A DNA stretch of 45,480 bases, from NCBI GenBank assembly GCA_020444325.1, contig JAHLLD010000019.1, positions 1-45,480 on the forward strand, read 5' to 3'. This document shows positions 9,837 to 18,027 of this stretch, in pieces. The translations under genes were made by a program, and so were the position numbers. The notes beneath the pieces were generated by a model. It searched no databases. It was not told the DNA's origin and was given only the letters and a program-made list of their open reading frames with translations. This DNA is from a bacterium (GTDB lineage: Bacteria > Bacteroidota > Ignavibacteria > SZUA-365). Positions within the stretch are counted from its first letter, which is position 1; every line of letters begins with the position of its first letter.

Positions 9837-9867
9837 TTTATATTCCAATCAATACATGAGTTGTCAA
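9837..9867 (-). promoter_or_regulatory. Possible sigma70-like promoter of the beta-propeller gene
   Basis: On the minus strand a perfect TTGACA (9862-9867) is followed after 19 nt by TATAAA (9837-9842). The spacing is a little long. The downstream leader could fold into a weak hairpin (ACACC with GGTGT). Confidence 0.4.
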
Positions 9868-9969
9868 TCAGTACCGGAGGGCACGGAGCCATCGATTCCG
9901 GACTCAAAAGATAGATGCACCACCATTACAACACAATGAAAATCGACGGACCAACGGTGATATCCCGCC

Positions 9970-10512
9970 ATGATGGATACTGAGCACAGGGCGATACTGG
10001 CTGAGGCAGAGGATGCCATCCGTGAATCACTTGACGCCGCAAGGCTTCCACGTGATCCCTGTCCTGAACGCGAGGCTTCGGGGCTCTTCGTCACCATTCA
10101 TGTCGACGGCAAACTGCGCGGCTGTATCGGCTTTCTTGAGATTCAGGTCAGTTTTGTCGCGACCCTGCGCGAAGTGGCGCGGCGGGCTGCCCATACCGAT
10201 CCGCGCTTCCCCTCGATCAGCGCTGACGAGGTGGACAACATGCAAATCGACGTTACATTGCTTGGTCCGCTCGAAGAACTGGAGGACCCGGAGCATTTCG
10301 ACATCGGTCTGCACGGCCTGGTGATCGAAGCACATGGACGCCGCGGATTGCTGCTGCCGCAGGTGGCGGTTGATCATGGCTGGTCGCATCGGCAGTTCCT
10401 GGAAGCCGTCGCCAGAAAGGCGCTGCTGCCGGAGAATGCCTGGAAACATGAGAACAGCCGGCTCTACCGCTTCGAAGGAATCGTACTCAAGGGCGCAACA
10501 CTGGACGAATGA
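9970..10512 (+). CDS. amrA: AmmeMemoRadiSam system protein A (AMMECR1 domain)
   Basis: This 180-residue protein is a single AMMECR1 domain. The conserved LRGCIG hexapeptide sits near residue 50, followed by the family's TDPRFPSIS block and a C-terminal LLPQVAVDHGW segment. It is followed after 10 nt by amrB (Memo domain), the usual partner in the AmmeMemoRadiSam set. The radical SAM member (amrS) is not encoded in the window. The biochemical function of the system is not established; a role in radical or redox modification of an unknown substrate is a family-level hypothesis. An alternative ATG lies one codon downstream. Confidence 0.9.
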   Translation: MMDTEHRAILAEAEDAIRESLDAARLPRDPCPEREASGLFVTIHVDGKLRGCIGFLEIQVSFVATLREVARRAAHTDPRFPSISADEVDNMQIDVTLLGPLEELEDPEHFDIGLHGLVIEAHGRRGLLLPQVAVDHGWSHRQFLEAVARKALLPENAWKHENSRLYRFEGIVLKGATLDE

Positions 10513-10522
10513 GAGGTTTGGC

Positions 10523-11365
10523 ATGAAAGCGATGAAAATCCGTCCCCCTGCCGTGAGTGGTCTGTTCTACCCCTCGGATCCCACGCTGCTCTCGCTCGAT
10601 GTCGACAACATGCTCGAAAATGTGACCGCGGCATCGCTGTCAGGTCCGCCGCTCGCCATCGTCGCACCGCACGCAGGATATGCATATTCGGGTCCAACAG
10701 CCGCCGCGGCTTACGCAACCCTGCGTAATCGTCCGTTCAAGACGGCAATCATCGTATCGCCGAGTCACCGGGAAGCGTTTCACGGGATTTCCGTGTATGA
10801 CGGCGATGCTTACCGCACGCCTCTCGGACTCATCAACGTCGACGTCGCATTGCGCGAAAAGCTTCTGGCGTACAAGGGTATCATCAAGTCCTCGGTGATG
10901 GGACACCGCGATGAGCACGCCGTCGAAGTGCATCTTCCTTTCATCCAACGTATCAACCCCGAAGCAAAAATACTTCCCATCGTGATGGGAGATCAGCGTA
11001 CGGAATACTGTCGCCTGCTGGGTGATGCGCTGGCAGAAATCGTGGACAGTGCGACAACAGTACTCATCGCAAGCAGCGACCTCTCTCATTTCCACACACA
11101 TGACCAGGCGGTTGAGCTCGATGCACTGACCGCCAGGCATCTGCGTTCCCTGCAGCCCGCCCGTCTGCTTGACGATATTGCAGGACATCGCTGTGAGGCC
11201 TGCGGTGCAGGTCCCATGGCTGCGGTGATGACTGCCGCCATGCAACTCGGCGCGGCACACAGCACCATTCTCCAACAGTGTACCAGCGGTGATGTCACCG
11301 GCGATCACTCCCGCGTGGTCGGCTACCTGTCAGCAGCATTCACCAGAGGTGAGCGTCCCGTATGA
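10523..11365 (+). CDS. amrB: AmmeMemoRadiSam system protein B (Memo family)
   Basis: This 280-residue protein of the Memo/class III extradiol dioxygenase-like fold keeps the family's putative metal and active-site residues: His in APHAGY (residue 50), His in SPSHREAF, Asp and His in SSDLSHF, and Cys in CEACGAGPM. Human MEMO binds copper or iron through equivalent residues. The start at 10523 (MKAMKIRPPAVSG) follows GAGAGG and lies 10 nt after amrA; the longer open frame from 10334 only overlaps amrA. Its stop overlaps the start of the next gene (ATGA), so amrA, amrB and the DUF2520 gene form one operon. Confidence 0.9.
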   Translation: MKAMKIRPPAVSGLFYPSDPTLLSLDVDNMLENVTAASLSGPPLAIVAPHAGYAYSGPTAAAAYATLRNRPFKTAIIVSPSHREAFHGISVYDGDAYRTPLGLINVDVALREKLLAYKGIIKSSVMGHRDEHAVEVHLPFIQRINPEAKILPIVMGDQRTEYCRLLGDALAEIVDSATTVLIASSDLSHFHTHDQAVELDALTARHLRSLQPARLLDDIAGHRCEACGAGPMAAVMTAAMQLGAAHSTILQQCTSGDVTGDHSRVVGYLSAAFTRGERPV

Positions 11366-12330
11366 TCGAAGATCAGCTGCCCTTTGAAGAACATCAGCCA
11401 CAGGAAGACCAGCGTCATGATGTGGAACAACATCTGACGGATGATACGCGTACTGCTGAGGACCTCCGCATCGGTGTCAGTCTTATCGGTGCGGGCAGGG
11501 TCGGACTCCCGCTGCTGCGGCACGCCGTTGCCAATAATCTCGAAATCTGCGCTGTCGTTGAACCCCGCATCGAACATCACCCCTCCATCCGTGCCATCGC
11601 ACCGGACGCAAGGGTATTGACGGCACTCCCACCGACGCTGCCGAGAAGCACGGATGTCTGCATTCTCGCCGTTCCGGACGATGCGCTGCCAGGCGTCGTG
11701 CAGCACCTTGCGGATCACGGCGCGCTGCATAACGGTGCGCTGGTTTTTCACCTTTCAGGACTGCTGAGTGATGAGGTGATGCTGCCCCTGCAGGAGGCAG
11801 GTTGCCACGCCGGCTGCATGCATCCGATTCAATCCTTCCCTGCATCCCCTCTTCCCCCGGAGCGTCTGATTGGCATCGGCTGCGGCGTGCAGGGACCTGA
11901 TGATTTCTGGTCACGGGCCAGTGACTTTGCCGAGCTGCTGGGCTGGTTCCCGATTCGCGTCAACGCCGAGCGGAAGGCGCTGTATCATGCCGCCTGCGTA
12001 TTCGCGGGCAATTTCACCACGCTCATCGCCCACCAGGCGGAACAGCTGCTGCGCCTCGCCGCTGAAGATGTGGAAACACCGATGGATTATCTCCTCCCCA
12101 TGATGGAATCCGTTCTGCAACAGCTCCGTGATCATCCCGCGGAGCAGGTGCTGACAGGTCCCGCCGCCCGTGGCGATACAACAGCTCTCGGCAGCCATAT
12201 GCAGGCCATTGACGACGCGGTTCCCGACCTCCTTGAAGAGTATCGCACGCTCACCCGGGCCGCCGCCGCGATGTCCCAGCTCACCGAGAGCGAAAAAAAA
12301 CAGATTGCGGATTATCTCCGCCAACGCTGA
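11362..12330 (+). CDS. Rossmann-like/DUF2520 domain protein
   Basis: This 322-residue protein has a charged N-terminal tail of about 38 residues. A Rossmann nucleotide-binding start, SLIGAGRVGLP (GxGxxG), follows, and the C-terminal part has the helical DUF2520 features including MHPIQSFP and the ACVFAGNF helix. The family resembles ketopantoate reductase and F420/NADP oxidoreductases, so NAD(P)-dependent reduction of an unknown substrate is plausible. Translation is coupled to amrB through an ATGA overlap. It ends convergently with the GT4 gene, with no visible terminator in the 36-nt gap. Confidence 0.82.
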   Translation: MIEDQLPFEEHQPQEDQRHDVEQHLTDDTRTAEDLRIGVSLIGAGRVGLPLLRHAVANNLEICAVVEPRIEHHPSIRAIAPDARVLTALPPTLPRSTDVCILAVPDDALPGVVQHLADHGALHNGALVFHLSGLLSDEVMLPLQEAGCHAGCMHPIQSFPASPLPPERLIGIGCGVQGPDDFWSRASDFAELLGWFPIRVNAERKALYHAACVFAGNFTTLIAHQAEQLLRLAAEDVETPMDYLLPMMESVLQQLRDHPAEQVLTGPAARGDTTALGSHMQAIDDAVPDLLEEYRTLTRAAAAMSQLTESEKKQIADYLRQR

Positions 12331-12366
12331 ACCCCGTACAAACCTCCCGGCAATCACATCTGCGCG

Positions 12367-13476
12367 TCAGAGCAGACCATCCAGCATGGTCAGGAAGCTT
12401 TCCTTCTCCCTGCTCCATTGAAAGATATCGGCATGTTCCCGGCAGCGCGCCCTGAGCACCTGGTAGTATTCGGTGTCATCGAGCAGTCGCGTGACCTGCT
12501 GTGCAAGCGCCTGCGCATCCCCTGCCGCCACAGGGACGCCCGTGCCGCTGTCTCGAAGGACCCTTCCGATTTCCGGAAAATCACTGCCAAGAACGGGCAC
12601 ACCGGCGGCGATGTACTCAAACAGCTTGTTCGGCAGACTCAGGTAATAGCTGCGTCCGAGGTTCTCAATCATGCATAGGCCGAGATCGGCGGAAGCGGTC
12701 CACTCGAGTACTTCACGGCTCGGTACGGCGGATTTGATATGCACACGGTCTGCGATCCCGAGTTCGTGCGCGGTTGATTCGATTTCCGCTGCGAGTGGAC
12801 CATCCCCGAGAAATACCAGGGCAACAGACGGCAGTTCCGCCAGCGCACGGACACAGAGCAGGGCTCCGCGTCCCTTCTGCAATCCTCCCTGCGAAAGCAG
12901 TACAGGGATGTTCTCAGGGATACCGAACTCCGTTCGCAAAAGCGCGGTACGTTTCTCCACCCGGCGATCCGGGTAATTGTGAAACACGTGAACAGGGCTG
13001 TATTCCGCTGCAAGAACCTCAGCGATGGCGGCATTTACGGTGAGGACGGCATCGGCGCGGCGCGCATACCGTTTCTCGAGAAGCGTCCAGAAGCGCTGCG
13101 TCACTTCGCGTCCCTCAAGGGCAGCGATGGCGCGATACAGCTCTCTCGCATCATAGACCAGCTTCGCCCCACTCTTTCGCGCCAGCCGCGCCGCAAGGGG
13201 AAGCGAATAAAGATCCGCTGCCACGCAGATATCAGGAGTAGTTGCTGCGAGAATATTTCCAGCGGTACGCCAGAAACCCGGCAGCGCCGCTCTCAGCGAA
13301 CCGCTGCGTTGTGTGGGATAAATGCGTGTGTCAGGAAGTGCTGCACTGGGATCTGCACTGAGAACCGCAATATGTACATCACCAAGCGCAATTGCCGCTT
13401 CGGCGAAGCGGCGCAGACGGGAATCACGTGTAACGTTTCCCACGAAGGTGAAACAGATCTGCGGCCGCGTGGACAT
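12367..13476 (-). CDS. Family 4 (GT-B) glycosyltransferase
   Basis: This 369-residue cytoplasmic or membrane-associated GT-B enzyme has an N-terminal acceptor domain (KLVYDARELY segment). Its C-terminal donor domain contains LSQGGLQKGRG and the nucleotide-sugar signature NKLFEYIAAGVPVLGSDFPE, with the E-x7-E type arrangement of GT4 retaining enzymes. Donor and acceptor sugars cannot be told from sequence. It is last in an operon after a lipoprotein, a T9SS cargo and two PorV-like proteins, six nt downstream of the second barrel. It may therefore modify the surface glycan or LPS to which T9SS cargo is attached (inference). Confidence 0.85.
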   Translation of the reverse strand: MSTRPQICFTFVGNVTRDSRLRRFAEAAIALGDVHIAVLSADPSAALPDTRIYPTQRSGSLRAALPGFWRTAGNILAATTPDICVAADLYSLPLAARLARKSGAKLVYDARELYRAIAALEGREVTQRFWTLLEKRYARRADAVLTVNAAIAEVLAAEYSPVHVFHNYPDRRVEKRTALLRTEFGIPENIPVLLSQGGLQKGRGALLCVRALAELPSVALVFLGDGPLAAEIESTAHELGIADRVHIKSAVPSREVLEWTASADLGLCMIENLGRSYYLSLPNKLFEYIAAGVPVLGSDFPEIGRVLRDSGTGVPVAAGDAQALAQQVTRLLDDTEYYQVLRARCREHADIFQWSREKESFLTMLDGLL

Positions 13477-13482
13477 GCTGCA

Positions 13483-14403
13483 TCAGAAAAGAATGGCGAG
13501 GGCGATGGTATGCGCGTCTCCAAAGCTGTCGCTCCACGGAACGTACGCGTAGTCAAAACGGAGCGAACTGTATCGGGCGCCCGCACCGAAGCTGATATCC
13601 TTGTTGTCATAACCGCTCAGATATCCCATGCGAATGAAAACCATATCGACATAGTCGAACTCGACACCGATACTGGCATGCGTGGTTTCTTCCTCGAGCA
13701 GGCTCAGTCCCGAAATCTCAACATTCAATGCGCTCTTAAGCGCGTTGATGGGAATCATGTAGCCTGCACCGTAACGGAGCAGCATCGGAAGTGTAGTCTC
13801 CTGCGCATTGAGCGCATTCATGCTGCCGACATTGGAAAGTGCGAGACCAAATCGGAGCTGCTCGAGATCCTCATCCTCGAAAGGTCTCGCGGAAATGCCG
13901 AAATCAAGGCCGTACCCGGAGGCATCATCCACATGAATTTTCTCGAAGAGATACTTGAGGTTCATTCCGAAATCGATCCCATCTGTCAGTGCAAAGGCGG
14001 CGGACACGCCTGCGGCGAGATTCTGTGATTCGAAAACACCGTCGGGCTCGAGCGACGGCGTGTCGCGCAGTTCGATGCCTGGGACGGAAGTAATACCGAA
14101 AAACACACCGAATGACCAGCTCTGTGCCGGAAGTGCTATGCCGACATACTCGGTGGTGATGTCCTGCACCCACTCCGTATGTTCGATGGAAATCGATGCC
14201 GCCTCGTCGTCAGCAAGAAGGGCCGGATTGTAATACGATGCGGCTCCCTCCTTTGCGGAGACGACACCGGTACTGCCCATCGCCACGTTTCGTGCGCCGA
14301 CACCGTTTTTCAGGAAGGAAAGTCCCGCCTTGCCGGATTGCGCCATCAGCATGGACGGCATGAGAAGGAAAAGGAAAAGCGTGACGGGTAAAATGCGCTG
14401 CAT
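13483..14403 (-). CDS. PorV/PorQ-family outer-membrane protein (second of pair)
   Basis: This 306-residue protein has a signal peptide (MQRILPVTLFLFLLMPSMLMAQ). Right after it comes the family's N-terminal pattern: GAGFL-like GLSFLKNGVGARNVAMG and AASYYNPALL. Alternating hydrophobic strands suit a 14-stranded FadL-like barrel, and the chain ends in a C-terminal phenylalanine typical of barrels. PorV shuttles T9SS cargo from the translocon to the attachment complex. This copy lies next to a cargo gene rather than T9SS core genes, so it may be a dedicated paralogue. It sits 20 nt downstream of a related barrel gene. Confidence 0.8.
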   Translation of the reverse strand: MQRILPVTLFLFLLMPSMLMAQSGKAGLSFLKNGVGARNVAMGSTGVVSAKEGAASYYNPALLADDEAASISIEHTEWVQDITTEYVGIALPAQSWSFGVFFGITSVPGIELRDTPSLEPDGVFESQNLAAGVSAAFALTDGIDFGMNLKYLFEKIHVDDASGYGLDFGISARPFEDEDLEQLRFGLALSNVGSMNALNAQETTLPMLLRYGAGYMIPINALKSALNVEISGLSLLEEETTHASIGVEFDYVDMVFIRMGYLSGYDNKDISFGAGARYSSLRFDYAYVPWSDSFGDAHTIALAILF

Positions 14404-14423
14404 AACAGGTACCGTGCTCGTTT

Positions 14424-15452
14424 TCAGAAGTGCAGGGCGAAGGAAAGCACATGCGTTGATGAAGGGGCCACTGGCTCGAGAACAAAGGCGTAGTGTATGA
14501 CTGGCTGCATGTTCGCAACAGGCTGTGCGATGGAGAATCCGAATGAAGGACGCGGGTCAATGCCGGCATCAGACAGATCGATACGCTCCACACCGCCACG
14601 CAGCCAGATATTCTCGACGACAGGGATTTCATAGCCGAGGCGTACAAGATACACATCCCCGTCGACCTGCTCCACCTCCGCGGCAGCCAGTCCGTAATCC
14701 GACGGCAGCGTATACCCGACACCGAGCCGGAAAATACGGGCGAACGGATCCTCCGTTGTGTTGCCACGTTCCGCACCGTAGAGATCGCTGGTATCCCACT
14801 TGTACTTCGTCAGCAGTTCCTGGGCCACGAGCGCGATACGGATGGATGGTGAGACGGTATACAACGCGCCGATGTCAACACCGAAACCGGAAGACGTCAC
14901 GCCCTCATACACGCCGCTGTAATAGAACTTCGCGTTGAAGCCCACCGCAAGCTTGTCGGAGAAGCGGGTGCCGAAATTGACGGCAAACTGATTTTCGAAG
15001 ACACTGAGCATATCCGTTTTGAAGCCGTCGCTGTCATATCCCTGAATTTCACTGTCGCCCGCGTTGATCCACGTGACGGACACACCGGAAATGGACTGCA
15101 CCCCGGGTTCGTCAGCGTAGATATTGGCTTCCTTGTTGTAGATGCGGATGGTCTGCGTGTAGCTGACCTGGTTGAAGGCGCGGTCGAGTGCGAGGAAACC
15201 GTAACTGCCATGCAGTACGTGTCCCTCCTGGAATGCGCTGAGGGCGGGATTGTAGTACGTGGATATCGTTCCACTGTTGACCGTCGACAGAGCGTTGCCC
15301 ATGCCTTGTCCCCGGGCGCCGAATCCCATGCGCGTGAATGCGCCGGCAGTACCGTTCTGCGCGGACAGTGTCAGCGGCATGAATGCTGCACACAGGATCA
15401 GGATGAACAGTGTTCGTGTTGCGCGTGTAACCATGTGCGATTTTCCTGTCAT
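14424..15452 (-). CDS. PorV/PorQ-family outer-membrane protein (first of pair)
   Basis: This 342-residue protein has a signal peptide ending near LSAQ. The conserved block follows: FTRMGFGARGQGMGNALS and STYYNPALSAF. Amphipathic beta strands and a C-terminal phenylalanine (LSFALHF) predict an outer-membrane barrel. It is related to, but clearly different from, the next gene, so the two are old paralogues. The start at 15452 overlaps the stop of the upstream beta-propeller cargo gene (ATGA), which implies coupled translation of cargo and barrel. An alternative ATG lies at 15434, and signal-peptide length is reasonable from either. Confidence 0.8.
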   Translation of the reverse strand: MTGKSHMVTRATRTLFILILCAAFMPLTLSAQNGTAGAFTRMGFGARGQGMGNALSTVNSGTISTYYNPALSAFQEGHVLHGSYGFLALDRAFNQVSYTQTIRIYNKEANIYADEPGVQSISGVSVTWINAGDSEIQGYDSDGFKTDMLSVFENQFAVNFGTRFSDKLAVGFNAKFYYSGVYEGVTSSGFGVDIGALYTVSPSIRIALVAQELLTKYKWDTSDLYGAERGNTTEDPFARIFRLGVGYTLPSDYGLAAAEVEQVDGDVYLVRLGYEIPVVENIWLRGGVERIDLSDAGIDPRPSFGFSIAQPVANMQPVIHYAFVLEPVAPSSTHVLSFALHF

Positions 15453-17017
15453 TGCAGCACCACCACCTTGGTCCAGTGCGGATCGCCGGAACCATTGTCG
15501 ACTTCAATGTAATAGACGCCATTCGCGGCACGGTCACCGGCGTCGGTGCGGCCGTCCCACACTTCATCGTGCTCTACTCCTGTCGAACGCGCGGCATTAC
15601 GCAGCAACGTACGCACTGGCATCATGGCGAAATCGTAGATGCGGATGGAAACGCTCCCGCTTTCCGTTTTGTAATGCACGCGACATACTTCGTCGTCCGG
15701 AGCAAAGGGATTCGGGTAGGCATACACTTCTTCGGCGGATTCAAGTGGCTGCGCCGCTCGCAGGATGGTCCACTGCGTTCCAAAAAACGTGGCGGCGTTA
15801 TCCGTGGTCTTCATCAGTCCGTCGCCGTTGGCTACCCATACCACATCCCCCACTGCTGCCGCGGAGAAACAGCGTTCATCGGCTGCCACCTGGCGGCTTC
15901 GGCTGTCAACGAAGCGTGAAAAACCGATCCAGCTTTTTCCACCGTCGTCGCTTCTGTAGATTCCGGAATTCGTAGGGGCATACACGACTTCGTCCCTGAA
16001 GCCGAAGTTGTGCGTGAATTCACCGCGAAGTGTCGTGTTCCACGTTTCACCCATATCGGTCGAATAGCTTACGGCACGGAATTCAATCGGATTCAGTGCG
16101 TTGATGGTCGAAGCCCAGATATAGCGGGTGCCGTCGACCATATTGTCGCCCAGCGCAACAACGAAATTTCCGCTGATGGGCTGCAGCTGATTATTGAAGG
16201 AAAACTTTCGCCAGGAAATCCCGCCGTCCGTGCTCAGATTGACCCCGCCCGCGGTGCCGACAAGAATGCTGTCGTCACTCATGGCGTGGACAGAGAAGAC
16301 GCGATGGTTAAGATTTTCGCGCAGGCCGAGGTCGGGACGACTCACGGGCGAAAGTTCGAAATCCAGTGTGTCGTCTGGTGCGATATCATCAAGTGCGTCC
16401 GGCGGAAGGACGACAGGCTCGAAACTTGCGCCGCCGTCGGTGGATTTTCGCAGTCCCCCTGCGAAACTGGCGATGAACACCGCTTTGCTGGTCACTGCGA
16501 TATCGTAAGTGATATTATTGATAGGCGTCGTCACTGCCAGGGCGGGAATCGTGTTTACCCCATACGTGATGTCGTACACGGACATATCCTCCGCTTCCAT
16601 CGGCTGGTCAATGTGTTCCCAGGTCTGCCCGTTGTCCGTTGACCGTGCCAGACCGAGTCCTACCGGCAGCGCGCCGTCCTGGCTGTCCTCTGATCCCGCA
16701 AGCGAAGCCCAGAAGGTGGAGCCATAGGCCTCGAGTGCGGCAATGTCTTCGGCATCGAACGGGGCGTCCTGACCGAAATGCGTCCAGTTGTTCCCGCCAT
16801 CAAAGGTGTAATCGATGCCCTTGCCACCGGCAACCCAGAGCGTGTCACCACGCACGAGCAGGTCCACCGCGGAGTTGCTCAGGGGACGATCGGATTGCGT
16901 GCTGCCGGATTTCTGCATTGTGAATTGTGCGGGACGCTCCTGTGCCCGGCTGCTGACAGCTGCGAGCAGCAGTATCGCTGCGAACAGGACTCCCTTTCTA
17001 AAACTGACTGTGTGCAT
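15449..17017 (-). CDS. Beta-propeller (BNR-repeat) protein with T9SS/FlgD-like C-terminal domain
   Basis: This 522-residue exported protein has a signal peptide (FAAILLLAAVSSRAQ). At least five BNR/Asp-box motifs are visible, such as YTFDGGNNW, RSTDNGQTW, KSTDGGASF, LSTDGGISW and RSDDGGKSW, predicting a propeller. The last ~90 residues, beginning at VYAYPNPFAPDDE, form a FlgD-Ig/T9SS-type sorting domain ending in KVVVLQ. It overlaps the preceding lipoprotein gene by one base (TGATG) and the following barrel gene by four. Such tight packing suggests a functional surface unit. No catalytic residues were recognised. Confidence 0.8.
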   Translation of the reverse strand: MHTVSFRKGVLFAAILLLAAVSSRAQERPAQFTMQKSGSTQSDRPLSNSAVDLLVRGDTLWVAGGKGIDYTFDGGNNWTHFGQDAPFDAEDIAALEAYGSTFWASLAGSEDSQDGALPVGLGLARSTDNGQTWEHIDQPMEAEDMSVYDITYGVNTIPALAVTTPINNITYDIAVTSKAVFIASFAGGLRKSTDGGASFEPVVLPPDALDDIAPDDTLDFELSPVSRPDLGLRENLNHRVFSVHAMSDDSILVGTAGGVNLSTDGGISWRKFSFNNQLQPISGNFVVALGDNMVDGTRYIWASTINALNPIEFRAVSYSTDMGETWNTTLRGEFTHNFGFRDEVVYAPTNSGIYRSDDGGKSWIGFSRFVDSRSRQVAADERCFSAAAVGDVVWVANGDGLMKTTDNAATFFGTQWTILRAAQPLESAEEVYAYPNPFAPDDEVCRVHYKTESGSVSIRIYDFAMMPVRTLLRNAARSTGVEHDEVWDGRTDAGDRAANGVYYIEVDNGSGDPHWTKVVVLQ

Positions 17018-17841
17018 CAGTATACGATGATCTTGTGAATGATGACGTTGCTCACGGCATTGGAGTAATCCACGGCACGGATCTGGAACTCGTATTCACC
17101 CTTCTGCGCCGTCGGCGGCAGGATGAAACGGCGGGAATACCAACCGTCACCGGCGACTTCATCTCCCTGCGCGGCTACACCCTGATCCCATAGGATGAAG
17201 GGATTGCCGTTCGCAGCACTCTTGTCGGGCAGAAAACTGCTGAGAACCACTTGTTTGATATCCTTGAGTCCACTTGCATCCTGCACGAGGACGCTGACAT
17301 CGAGCGTCGTGGTGTCGGCTTCCAGCTGCACAGAATCAGGAGCATGAATGTCAACAAGTTCAGGAGGATTGCTGCCGTATATCACGCGCAGTGTCGCGAA
17401 GGCGCTTGCGGCCTCCGCCCCGTTTGCATCCAGACCACTGATTTCGACGCGGTAGTCCCCGACATCGCCGCGACTGAGTTCGAGGTCGAAGTCGAAGGCC
17501 TGCAGTCCCTCAGCCGGGTTGTCGATGCTGCTGGTGAACACGGGGGTGATAGACCCGTTCTGCGTCACCGTGCAGCGCAGGGAGACGGCTTCGCCCGTCG
17601 CCGTGGGACGCCGGACCTGGACACCCACATGCAGCGGAATGGTCACCGGGTCATCAGGCGACTTGTCCTGGTTCGGGATCACATCGACCGTATCCGTATC
17701 TACAAGGAAATCGGATAACTCAAGGTCAGTAAACACGATAGGAGGATCAGTAAGAGTGGGATCAAGCGTACTGTCATCTTCGCTGCAACCTGCGGCGAGC
17801 GTCAGCACGAGCAGAAGAGGGAGAAATCGTTTCAGGCTCAT
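17017..17841 (-). CDS. Exported lipoprotein with Ig-like domains
   Basis: This 274-residue protein has a clear lipoprotein signal, LTLAAGC, with the lipidated cysteine at residue 19. A flexible acidic stretch follows. Two beta-rich Ig-like regions come next, the second containing GDGWYSRRFILPPTAQKGEYEFQIRAVD, a pattern common in Bacteroidota Ig/cohesin-type stalks. It is the first gene of the operon with a T9SS cargo, two PorV-like barrels and a glycosyltransferase, and probably sits in the outer membrane with them. No enzyme family was recognised. Confidence 0.75.
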   Translation of the reverse strand: MSLKRFLPLLLVLTLAAGCSEDDSTLDPTLTDPPIVFTDLELSDFLVDTDTVDVIPNQDKSPDDPVTIPLHVGVQVRRPTATGEAVSLRCTVTQNGSITPVFTSSIDNPAEGLQAFDFDLELSRGDVGDYRVEISGLDANGAEAASAFATLRVIYGSNPPELVDIHAPDSVQLEADTTTLDVSVLVQDASGLKDIKQVVLSSFLPDKSAANGNPFILWDQGVAAQGDEVAGDGWYSRRFILPPTAQKGEYEFQIRAVDYSNAVSNVIIHKIIVY

Positions 17842-17877
17842 GGGCTGGATATTCCTGTTTGAAATCCCGTGTAATGA

Positions 17878-17912
17878 AGCCGGGGCATGTCACAATTGAC
17901 CATGCCCCGGCT
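17878..17912 (-). promoter_or_regulatory. Leader hairpin of the surface operon
   Basis: A perfect 12-bp GC-rich stem (17878-17889 with 17901-17912) continues, after one bulged base, into 3 more pairs around a 4-nt loop. It lies downstream of the predicted promoter at 17940-17970 and upstream of the lipoprotein start at 17841, so it would be in the 5' leader. No U-run follows on the minus strand, which argues against a simple terminator. It may stabilise the mRNA, bind a protein or attenuate transcription. Confidence 0.6.
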
Positions 17913-17939
17913 TACGATCACACTATCAAGGAGGCAGTA

Positions 17940-17970
17940 CAAACATACACCGGGACCTCTCCAAAGTCAA
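17940..17970 (-). promoter_or_regulatory. Bacteroidota-type promoter of the lipoprotein/T9SS-cargo operon
   Basis: On the minus strand TTG (17968-17970), then exactly 20 nt, then TATGTTTG (17940-17947) gives a full match to TTG-N20-TAnnTTTG. The predicted transcription start is near 17933. The leader is about 90 nt and includes the strong hairpin at 17878-17912. Confidence 0.65.
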
Positions 17971-18027
17971 TTACAATCCCGGGACGGATGGATTTTTCCC
18001 CTACAGATCAGGACCTTATTACAGGCC

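Noticed and set aside
9811-9839. A plus-strand terminator (AACACC/GGTGTT followed by T run)
   Set aside because: No plus-strand gene reads into it, because the flanking genes diverge. The T run is better explained as part of the minus-strand -10 region.
12979-14028. A 349-codon plus-strand frame across the GT4 and PorV-like genes
   Set aside because: It spans the junction of two well-supported minus-strand genes and shows no recognisable domain.
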